Shown here: in pieces, positions 8,601 to 20,600 of the stretch
Numbering within the stretch: the first letter of the stretch is position 1
Layout of the letters: the number at the start of each line of letters is the position of its first letter
Source: Candidatus Omnitrophota bacterium
Lineage (GTDB): Bacteria; Omnitrophota; Gorgyraeia; Zapsychrales; Zapsychraceae
Direction: 5' to 3'
DNA: 33,035 nucleotides
Assembly (NCBI GenBank): GCA_028280285.1
Contig: JANQMA010000036.1
Span: 1 to 33,035, forward strand
The notes under the pieces: model-generated
Told to the model about the DNA's origin: nothing
What the model saw: only the letters and a program-made list of their open reading frames with translations
Database searches by the model: none
Program-made: the position numbers and the translations under genes

Positions 8601-11600
8601 CTATCTGCCCAGTCTTTGTATCATCTTGTTCTTTTTTATGCCCTAAGAATTCGTCTGGTTTCCTTTGCGCAAGATCCATTAACCCTGTTTCTTTTTTGTA
8701 CTGCTCAAATAATTCGTTCATTCTATTTTCAGTAAAAGCGCTGCTCCACCCTTCGGCTTCTACATCTTTTAGCATCTTTAACGCCACCGATTCCGGAAAT
8801 GAAAATTTAATATCCCGAACATTATTCGCAAAACTATTGACGCCATTATAGAGTTGTAACGCGCCTTCTATAAATTGTGTAGCCTCTTTACGAGACAACC
8901 TTAAAACACGTTGAAAACGCTTTACTATTTTTTCTCTTGTTTTTCCATATTCCCTTTGATCTTTCGCAGATAGTACTCTCCAAAATACAGACTGATGCCG
9001 TGCATCAACTGTAACATGAACATATTCTGCTGAACGAGGCCTTGGTGCCAAAACATCCCATGCATTCCATGCCTCTCCTTCTGGTAAAATATCAATGATC
9101 TCCGCGACATCTGGCATTTTCTGATTATGAAACGGGGCTGCATAATTAGTCGAATTGTTTAAGTAATGTACTATAAAACGCCCATCCAACGGAACCTCTC
9201 GGCCATAGGGTCGCCACCGTATCTCTGTGTGTAAAGAGTGCATAGCGTCTATAAAGTTGCCCAGTACATTGGTAACTGAGCGTTGATGCAATTTCATATG
9301 TGGGTGTTTTTTATAAAATCGCCTTAAGGCAACCGTTGCGGGATCTGTTTCAAATACACCCAAAGCATAATTTACACCACTCCCTTGGGCGGCCAATAAA
9401 GACATGCCGCTAGAAAGTGTTTTAAGAAAATCACGTCTGGAGACTACAGAAGATTCTTCTCTCTCAATCTGCTTTTTACTGTAATTCAAGTGGGCTTCAA
9501 AGGCTTTTTCAGCCCCGTGTTTGCGGGCTATGGCGATTAACTGCAGCCCAACTTGGATGAGATTATGAATAAATGCGGCCTTTTCTTCTTCGGGGATTAT
9601 TTGAGACTCATATTTGTTGCCACGCCTAACGGTTTTAGCCAGTCGGCCTTGCGCGTCAACATGCTTGTAGGCAAATGCCTTCGCAACGGCTTGCTCTTCT
9701 TCACCTGCGGCCGGTGGGGCGCGCCCGTCAACAATGCCCAATGCTTGCTCGTTTTCGAGTCGGATGGCATTTTCAAACGCCTTATCTTGATCCGGAGAAA
9801 CGTTTAATAGAGAAAGCGTTGTTTCATCCGGAATAACCGCCGGGGCAATTAATTGGTGCCTGGCACTATTTTTTGAATTTTCTGTCATTGCCGGTAAATA
9901 CTTATGAAGAGAAATATATGGATAAAATATTCGTCTGGTTGCGTTAATAGGCTTTAAAAGCTTTTCGATTTCCCACATAAAATTATTATGTCTGTGAATA
10001 CGTATTGCTTTTTTTAGTGTCTCATTGGTATTTGGAAGTGATTCGTTATTTATTTTTTGACGTAATCCTTCTAAATACCATCGATATTTTTTCAGGTGTT
10101 TTTCATACCACTCTTCTTCTGTCCATTGTCCGAATATTACTTTACGTTCCTCATAGCTAGGAGCAAAAATAACAGATATACCAAAGGCTATCATTTTAAA
10201 TATAACCGTTGCTCCAAATACAAATGCCAATATCACAAGTAAGAACATGGCATCCGCAATCAAAGGCACAAAAATGATTGAAATAGCAAGCGTTAAACTT
10301 ATCGTCCACAGTAGATTGGTAATACTATTGAAGAAGTCATATACCTTCCTAATGGCTTTAGTCATTCCCGGTGAGGATAATTGGTACCTGGCACCATTTT
10401 TCTTTTCCAACGCCTTAGGTAAGGCCAGCCCGGTATCTTTATGCCAGGTGTGAATAAAATTGAGGCTATTAATATATATCTCATCGGCCAATTTTAATAA
10501 AGCCTGTTGATTTTTCGCTTGCTCATCCTCAGAAAGATTCTGTTCCTGAAAAAGCGACTTCACCCATTCGGATTGGGTGTTGATATACATCGTCCAGATA
10601 TCGGTATTTATCGAAGGTGCTCGACTATGTTGGCGGAAATAAAAATAAGCAAAATACTCAAACTCCTTTTGAAAAACTGCCTGCGGGTTAGTCCTAAGAT
10701 TAAATAATTCGTTTGCTAATACCATTTCTTCCCGAAGAGCATCGCTGCGCATACGACCGGCCCACATCCGCACGTTTCGCGCAACATATAAATTTTGCTG
10801 CTCAGCCCAAGCCAAAAATTCCAGCTTCTGAAGCTCTTCATAAAATTCCTGTGCAAATAAATAAGAAGTCAAACGGTAAAGATGTTCAGTATAATTTTTA
10901 TAAGCCTGATTTATTTCATCCCGCCCCTTCTCCTTGGCTTTGTCAATGGCCTGGCGGGTTCCTTGATAAACCTGTAAAAAAATCTTCCTGTCATTCTGTG
11001 TGCGTTTCATAAGCTCATAACCATTAGCCTCCCGGACCAAAGTACCGGCAAGAAATTGAACAAACATCGTCGTATCATTCATCGTTCGAACCCCATTGGC
11101 ATAGCCAAATAGTGTCTGAGCATTTAAACCGAGTATAATCTCACCGGTAAGGCTATTAGCATCTTTAACAAAGGCATTGGTTGCACCGTTCTTTTCTAAC
11201 GGAGTCACCTGTGAGGTTTCCAGCTTCTTTAGATAAGCATCAATAACATCCATCGCGGGATAACCGTGAAAACGCAGCCATTCCCCAACCTGACGAACAT
11301 AGGCGATCATACTCTGTTGATCCGGCCGGATAGGTATGGTTTTCCAAAAGTCTGGATCGAAATCGATCCCTTGTTGATTCGGCCTTGTGCTGATCAATCC
11401 CACTGCCCCGGTGATTATTGATGCCGTTCCCACACTTGTTTGGGCGATAAATCGCCGGCGGGACATCGCGGCAGCAGGCGGCGCCACATCCAGTGATTTA
11501 CCCTTGCGTTGCGCATGCCGACGAACCTGCCGACTAACAGGCTGCTGCTTTTTTGCTTGCTGTTTCATCCGACGATCATTAAGATAACCTTTCGCCGTTA

Positions 11601-14600
11601 CGACAAGAACGGTCAGACCAGCCAATACCATAAGCACAGCCAAGGGCGCCTGGACGCCGCCAACCCAGCCAGCCTGGACCATGGGAACACCGTCTATCAT
11701 CACGGCCGACGCGTCGGTGACCATAAATCCAAAGGCGGCCAGGAAAAACGGGATTATCATTGGCAACGTTGATAATTGGTACCTGGCACTATTTTTCTGA
11801 TTTCCTGCCGGGACAGGTTCTTGTCTCGTCGGTTTGGCTGGTTGGGGTTTTCTTGCCGGTTCTCTGGAAGGCTGAGGTGGAGCCGGACGGCGTTCAGGGA
11901 GTGGCTGTCTTTGGGGTGTATGCGGTTTTTTACGACGCCAAGACACTGGGTGTCCATCATAAATCGCCGGTGCTCGCGGAAATATAATTGACGCCAGTTT
12001 TATTAATGTCATAACAATCCCTACCAGGGCTAAGCCTCCCAGTAAAATATTAACCCATATGGAGCCCGTTAATAAAGCCGCCACGACAAGTATTCCGCCT
12101 GTCGTCAACTCATTAAGCTGTTTACCCCAACGCGAATCTACTTCTTCTTTGGCCTCAACGCTAACTTTATCCAACAGCCTCTGATGCTCAATGAGTATTT
12201 CTTCTTGTTGTGCGAGCGTACGATCATGATGTAAAGCATCCATCATATGTTCTGCTGCAGCGGAAGCATCCCGGCTTAAGCGTATTTTCCTTTCCAGAAT
12301 GGTTAAATTGACGCCCCACTGCGTTGAATAAAATTCCATAAAAGGTTTATAGACTATACTAAAAAAACGAACATAATTTCGTGAGGCCAGTTTAACCAAA
12401 TATCCCATCCGCTTATAATCGCCAAATGACGGAAAATGCCTATAAATAGCATTTTCAATATCGTCCCCTTTATACTTCTCATAGATAAAACTAAACACTA
12501 ACGGGTGATAACTAAATGTTAGTTGTCCAAAACCTTTTTCATCTGATAATTTTCCTAAACGTGGATCAACCGTGAGACTGCCCATGACGCCTGGATAACC
12601 CAAGCTTGAAGTAACCTCATGATTATCGTCAGAAGCAATGTGTCCGTCAGTAAAAGCTCGCATATGTCCATCTACTTCGACAACCCGGTCAGCCCAGTAA
12701 CCCAAAACAGCTAAGAATACTCCGCGATCATCCGGAGTCCTGTAATCTAGAGTTATATCCCCTAATTTTGATTCAACCGTAATAGCATAACTTGCATTGT
12801 CCAATTGATCATTATTGAAAATACGCCACTTATTAAAATATAGATCCTGTATTTTAAGAAGAATGTCCCAATTGGTTGGCATAAACCGCAATTCCATTTG
12901 GCCGTGTTCGCTCTGTGAACGGTTCACCCCCGGAATGTAATGCGAGCGTAACCTATATAAGGAGCTTTTTTCGATTTCCTGAAAAAATCCAAATATAGAT
13001 CCTATTTTTTGCGCCTCTTTTTTACGCTTACGATTCATATGTCTAATTGTTCTGGCAGCACCATTATAACCGGCATTCCACGCGTCGATTTCTATTTGGA
13101 CTTTCTCCTCCGGCCATAATGCCAAATCCAGACTGATTTCCATTCCCATCGTCGGCAAGTGCGCATATTGCTTTTCAATCTGCCTTAACTGCTCTATTTC
13201 AGCGTAAATCATTTTCACAATATTGTCATAGGATAGCCCCTCCCTAAATGCCATATCAAAAAGACGCATTTTAATATATTGCCGGGTGCCCAACATTAAA
13301 TCAGAAATAGAAAGCCTGTTAAAAATTTTCATTACGGCATGCTTATTAACCGACGGTTTTTTGTCTGTTTGCTTAGAATTTATAATAACCATACTTTCAA
13401 TGACAGATCGGTTGCGTAGATAATTGTTGTATCCCCAAGAAACAACAAAAAATAAAAAACCTAACAGTATCCAAAAATTTATATGTGGGTGAGTTATAAC
13501 CATTGTAACCATAAGCACATAGGTAAAAAACGATATAAGCTCTGCTACCTCTTCATCCAGCATCTCGTCTATGAAGTTTTCCCAATGCTCATCAAACTTC
13601 TTCTTCCATGCATATTTTGTTTTTGTTATAAAACGCTTAGCCCGTGTCGTCTCCATGTCTATGAGAATATCTCCGAAGGATTCCTTTAGCTGCGCAAAAT
13701 ACACTTTGATTGCTTTACGTATTGTCATATGCATAAGCCGTTTAAAAAATAAACTTAGCTCCTCTTGTTCTATGTCAAACGGCTGTCTTGACCATATTTT
13801 ACGCCCAACATAAAAGTACTCTGAATGTTCTTGGGCCAAACCTCTCGCATCTTTGGATTCAAACAATTGTACCGTTGTTTCTTTAGCAATCTGTTTCAAT
13901 AAATCTTTTAAAACCTTCGGGTTACGACTATCTATAGCCTCCTTTAAATCATCCTCCCATTTAGGAAGTACCGCGGGAATTGTTAGACTTCGTCGCTCTT
14001 TATAAAACTTTAAACGATCCGCGATCATATACGAACCTCCTCTAACTGATTCCTGCACATGTTCGCGTAGGGTAGGGAAAGCCTTAAGCACAAGACCGAT
14101 AACAACAACCCAAAAAACATTGATCATAAAAGTACCCAAAATACTTATTGTTACCGACGCCGATTCCGCCACAGACCGCGCAGCCGACGTGCCGGGGATT
14201 TCCGCAGTGGCTAATAAAGGCAATACCAGAAGTACAAAAAACCCAAAGAGCCCCAGCCGTAGCCATGTGCTTACCGGCAAGAACCCGCGGTATGGTGTTT
14301 GTATCGATGATAGTTGTGCTTTTTTCGCAGAAGGTTTATCAAGGACTTCTATATCAACCGCCTGCAAGGATGGGTCTAACAAGTGCGGTTTGACCGGTTG
14401 AAAAGATAAAATATATAAGTTTTGATCACGGCCCTTATTTCTTTCTTCAGCCAAGAGAACAATTTCCCTGAGAAGAACACGCTGGATTTTATTAATGGTT
14501 ATAATAATCCGGCCGGACTCATTATTCTTTAACTGAAATAACTCCTCTGCCATCAGCTCTTCTTTATCCGTCCAGACAACATGTTTGAACTGTGCTTCAA

Positions 14601-17600
14601 CCTGAAGATCATCTTTCGCCGCAACCGTAACAACCGCCCCCATTAAATCGAATAAGATGCCAAGTTCGACATCAGAAACCAACACCGTATCACCACGTTT
14701 AATATCTAAGGCCTTAAGTAAATTCTTAAGCTGATTTTTGAGCTGCCTTCTTTCTTTTCCTCTTTTATTTTGATAAAACTGTCTTTTTTGCTCTCTAATA
14801 TCTTTTGCTATGAAAATAGGTTCGACCCATTTTCTGTATAGGTGTCCAAATGCATTTGAGCCCCAAAGCACCCAATGCGCTAAAAAGGCTATGCGAAGAA
14901 AGTTAATCATCACGGCAACCAAAGCGCCGGGGATAAGTCCTAAAACAGCGGCGAACATACTCCAAATTAGCAGATCGGCATCAACTAAAAACATTTTGTT
15001 ACTCTCATATACTTCAATAAAAAATGTCGTCAGTCCGGCCCCCAAAGCCACAACAAACATTATTCCAAAGAAGTTAAGATATCCTTGATAGCTCCTAAAA
15101 AATCCTTCGACACGGCTTTTGATATCATGCTGAGTGTAATAAGCGAGAAGTCCAATAGCATCAAACAAAGCAAAAGCAACCGCTATCCACCAGACATACG
15201 ACGGCGCATGGGCTATATCTTGCATAAAATCTGTCAAAACTTCTATGGTCGCAGCCGGCGCGGTCTTTTCTGATATAGACAAAGGCTCGTGTGTCTGCCT
15301 TTGCGCCCAAGCCACAGAAGGCGCGACTAATGGCAACACTGCCAACATCAAGCCGACTATTATGCTGCTCACTCTGGATGTGACTGATAAAGATGGCGTA
15401 GATTTCTTTTTCGCTTCATCTTGCATATTAAACTCTTCAGCATCAAAATCAGACTCGACACGCAGTTTATGGAGTTGAGCTTCCACAGCGCCCACTGATT
15501 TTTTTAACTCACGGTCAATAGACTCTAACTGCCTATCAATAGCTTTATGTTGATACTCAATTTGGGGGGTGTACCTGGCATCTGCTAAAAAGAAAAAGCT
15601 TGTGCGCAGCTGATTCAAGATTCGATGCACTCTTTTATATGGTGACAGACCCGTTGGAATATATGAAAAATTGTCAATGATAAACGTTGTTAACATCATC
15701 TGGGCCCATGCTTCATTGCCATCTTCATAAAATTCTTTCACCTCGTCGATGATTCCCTCTGTTGCCTTCAATCGCATATAGTCCTGAATGTAGGCGGCCC
15801 TTTGATCTATCTTACGTCTGATCTCAGATATATCATCTAACCGTGTTTGCAGCGCTTCTTGTGCAGCAACAATACGTTCATGCGCTTTAGATGCTTCACT
15901 CGCATCAATGTTGTCGGTAACCGATTCAAGCTCTTCAAAAGCCTCATGCCGTTTACCGGACTTCTGCCCGCGCTGGGCATAGGAAACAACTTCTTCGGTA
16001 ATCGGCTTAATCTCTTCTCTTATATATTGCGGGATTTGACTGCCATTACTATCAATCAAGTCAGCCGCATATTCCAAAGAGTTGACATGGTTTAAAATAT
16101 CAAGATAAGACCCCTCATAGCCCTTTAATATATTAATTTCACTTTTAAGCAAAGCATCAAGGGTCTTCATATGAACCGGTGTCCATTTTTGAACATAAAT
16201 GACAGACCCGTCATCTAGTGTTTGCTTATGTTGGACATTCCTATATATCACCCACCCTTCATTATCAGACTTAATGCGAAACGATGCATAGTCAAGCGTA
16301 ACGGCAAGACGCCCGCTGTAATCGACCACTTCCACTTTATCCTGATTAGCCTGACGCAGGGCGAAACGCCAAAGGCGCAGATATTCACCGTTAAGTTTTT
16401 GATACCCGTCCATTAAACTTACTGTCCACGCAAGGATCACATTAAAATTGCGTTTAGTCTGACGGATATATTGATCTAATCTTAGAAACTGCACCTTAAG
16501 CCGCAGCCGGTATAAAACGGTAAGCATAAGGCCATAGCTTTCTGTTTGTGTGGTAAAACCATTGGCTGCCATGTGCTCTTTACGGAGGACATGCGTTTCT
16601 TTAATTCTTTTATTTAAATTATCAGATAACCGTTTTAACTGAGTCCCATCAAAGAGGCCTTCTTTTTGCGCATACTCTAATCCAACCATCATAATATCTT
16701 TTAAACCCGGATCGATATTTTCTACATACGCCCACTCGTGATCGTAGATCCTAAGCCGTGCAGCCATTTTCTGTAATTCATTATATTCCGACATGAGTGC
16801 CTCATGACGTTGGCTCACATCATAAGAAGCAGATCGTCTTTTCTTCCTTCTTATCTTATTAACAATAGATAATAATCTGCGGTTATGCTGTTTGGCATCG
16901 CGGTAGGCGGCCATTGCAAGCTGTTTATATTTATACCAGCGGTCAATATCTTCTTGTATGTCGTCTTGCAATTTGGTTTCGCTGGATTCTTCAGACGGTT
17001 TGTCAGGACTTTCTAATAAGTTGAGAAAGTTGCTTTGTCCGGCGATCATGGCCAGCACGTATCTCTTGGTGAAAGGATCTTTCTTTAAAAGTTTCCGGAT
17101 CAAATTAACTAGCCATAGCAAATGATGCTGTTGAAGCTCAAACATAATATGGTGATGTCTGTGAATACGCGTGGCCTCTTTGTGCTTTTCAGAATTATCT
17201 TTTAAACCTTCTAATCTTTCATTTATTTCATCGCGCAATTCTTTGAGGGCCTCTCGATCTTTTTCGGGGTGCTCCTTATACCATTCTTCTTCAGTGATCT
17301 GCCCTGTTAACAGCATACGCTCCTCATGAGAAGGTATATATAAAATAGATAGAAATAAAGCAAATAGTTTGATCATTGTCACAATGCCAAGTGATATCAA
17401 TAAAAGCACTGGTAGCCATAAAGGAGTCAAACCTACAAAAATAACATAACCAATAATACCAATGACATAAATTATCCCCAATGTAGAAAAAATTCCGTTG
17501 GCCAGATCATATGATACTCTAAAATCTTTCATCATCGCCGGGGCTGCAGTGTCACCCTCTGTATTATCATCTTTCTTTGCAAACTGCGTGCCATCAATGT

Positions 17601-20600
17601 CATCTATATTAAGAAACTTCTCAAGACCCTTGGTAATACCATCAATCCACCGTTTATTCGCTTTACCCTTAAAGTTTGTAATCATAAGGCTATAGATAAT
17701 AACGCCCGGTGTTTTAAGAATCGGACCTGATTTATGAACATTAACGCCCTTTTGTCCTAACCACCGCGTGACAAAGTGCAGAAGGCCCGGGCGTTTCGTT
17801 TCTTGTGCCATAAAGTAAAGTTTGTATCGCTTGCCATATTTATTTTTCTTTGCGGGCTTCGTAAACACAACGGTCGGTATAAATCTTTTTTCTTTATCCA
17901 TCAAACCTTCAACAATACTGGTTTTGTATTCAACGCCCAATTTTTCATAAACATCTTCAACCGTCATATTACCCTTTAAGACACTTTTGACATCATTGAC
18001 TACACTGTCAATCTTCTCCTCATTATTTTCTCTAAACCATAAATGATTGAGAACATATCCGTTAGGTGATCTGACCCGCGCACTTAAAATGCGTTCATTA
18101 TGTGCCGCCAAAACGCCTAACATACGACTCAGTACACCCGGCCTATCTTTTCCTGCCACAACAATTAATTCGATAACCCCTTTGACCGGGGATTTTAATT
18201 TCGTTATCCTTACAGAAGTCGGCTTTATACCTTTCAGTAAACCTTGTACCTGTCTATCCTTAAACTTGGACCGCCATTGGGACGTGCCCAGCTGAATAGG
18301 CAAAACAGACTCATCATCATGGTCTTTGACCTGAGGCCAAAACCAGTCTATAAGTTCAACAGCCAAATCAAACAGCTCCATAGCATCATCGACATATTGA
18401 GCCCTATCTTCCCGTGGTAAGTCGAGCAGTTGAACGTGTCTTTTCATAGTGCGTCTTTGCAACTGCCGGTCTCGTAATGCCTGAATTGATTTTAATTTTT
18501 TATCCAAATACGCGGGTCTGAGAACCCTGTTTTGAACTAATTTTTGAAGCTCTATAAGCCATTCAATAAAATCCCAATAACGCAAGCCTCCAACACCTTC
18601 CTTAAATATATTAACTGGTGAAGCACTACTGTAGGCTTTGTTGCTTAAAAGAATTAACCGTCTCATAACCTGAACAGCAGAATTGTTTAATTGATGCTCA
18701 ATCCTCCGTTTGATCATTTTATATAATGCTTGGTCGCCAATAATAAATTCGAGACTTAACCCCTTTGTGAATTCTTTAAGTGCATATTTATCGCTATTTT
18801 TCTCATCAAGATTTTCAATAGCAAATAATTCTTTTTGTTCGAGCAGTGTCCCGATAATAATTCCGCCACCTGTACGTTGAAATAAATCAATGGTTAAATA
18901 TTTAAACAGATTGATTGCCTTTCTTTCCTCAGATTTTTCATCCGTTTTTGATTGTTCATAAAATTTTTCTTTAACAAAAAGCTTAATGTCCAAATCGGAG
19001 AAAGAGTGTAGTCGCATTTTGGCCATGCTACCTGTCGCAACTAGAGCTGTCTGATCAAAAATCGGATAAACATGCGCTGCACTTTTATAAAGTGCTTTGA
19101 TAATCATTTGTACGCCGAGGTTATATATTTTTACCTTTTCTGTAAATTTAGACTTGCCGTTTTGATTCCATAAGCTGTCCCTAAACTTGAAGAACATATC
19201 TTGATATAATTGAGAAATTCTAAAAATTTCATCACCCCTCTCAATATCTGAACCATTACGGATAATCAATTTCGATTCTTCGTTAATAACTATCTTGCGA
19301 ATATCTTTGCTTAGCTGCGTCAAAAACGGATCGTCTTTGTTCTTTTTCTTATTGATCACTGCCGGGGCACTTGGAATACGGTTATTAAACTCTTTTAATG
19401 GTTTGCCAAGTATCGCAGCACGGTTATAGGCTTGATGAAATGCAATGGCAGCGTTGATGCCTTCTGTGTAGAAGATATGGTCTTCTTTCATCGCAAAAAC
19501 AAAGAGATGCCAGTAATTGATCCATAGCGGCTTGGCCCAGAGATTGCCGTTTGTTGCAAAAGGTTTATAAACACCCTTGCGATGCGCAAAGGCAAAGAAA
19601 ACAGCAGCAAAAAACCAGACAAACCAAAGAATAATAGGCAGTTCATTAATCCACTCGCGCCACTTGCGGCGATGACGCGACTCTTCAGCAGCAATTTTAT
19701 CGGAAAGCGCAAGCTCATGTTGCTTTTCACCAGGAGCTTGTTTCCCCGCAGCAACCTCTTTACCATCCAATACACGGGCTTTTTCAAAGGCTTGCTCGAT
19801 GCTTTTGCTCCATTTAATCGCCGGAGCTTGATCTTTATTTTCCTGTGTTTGTTCTTTTAAGATCGCCAGGTCGGATTGTATATCCCTGTGAATTTTCATG
19901 TCTAACTGATTGATATCATAGACACGCAGTAGTTTTCTCTCCTTCGGATCCATATAAATAACATGAAAGGCCGGTTCGAAAATATCCTCATCACCTTCAA
20001 GGAGATGCACCACTTGTCTCCCCATACTATCTTCAGCACGACCATAACCGATTTTAATAACAATCTTTTCATAAAGGCCTTTAATACGGATAATTAACTG
20101 TTTGCGGCCGTCTCTCAATGCAGATTTACCTAGCCTAAAATCCTTGACCAAATTAATCTTTCCATTACTTTCAGCCTGGATTATAAACTGTTTTTTCGCT
20201 TCAATTAGTTCATCGATATCAACACTTGTTTTGGAGAAAGTAAACTTAAGCTGTGTCCAATCGTTATACTCTTTTTTATTTCTCAACTTATATTTTCTAA
20301 AAACAACGTCATCACGGTAAATGGTTGAACGTTTCGAAAGCATATTGCCTTCGCCAAAACTCACAAATCTTCTCTGCGATAATGGGTATATATGTCCCTC
20401 TTTAGTAATCCCGAACTTAAGCATAACCGGATTTCTAAAATGATTATCAGCCGCAACAACAAATTTAAATAATTGATCTTTAATATCAGCAGGTAAACGA
20501 TACTTATTGTCTCCGATTGTATATTCATCAATTTCACGGAGGGAAATTTTATCAAACTCAAGTCTTACGGCATCCGGTGCATCCTCTTTGAGCATCCACT

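Noticed and set aside
8448-11798. CRISPR array from the spaced 25-bp repeats
   Set aside because: Only four copies at irregular 0.5-1.4 kb spacing, all within coding sequence; no spacer-length units.
13035-13095. Possible lytic transglycosylase motif (IDAWNAGYNG)
   Set aside because: The 'AYNAG' likeness is short, and the catalytic Glu region and other lysozyme-like motifs were not found nearby.
14400-14720. Possible methyltransferase-like Rossmann domain
   Set aside because: GDTVLVSDVELGILFDL superficially fits a motif I pattern, but the Gly-rich loop is absent and the following strands do not fit.
15541-15590. Partial match to the palindromic repeat (GTACCTGGCAT)
   Set aside because: It is in a different frame context, encodes Y-T-P-type sequence, and lacks the flanking AATTG and ATTTTT parts.
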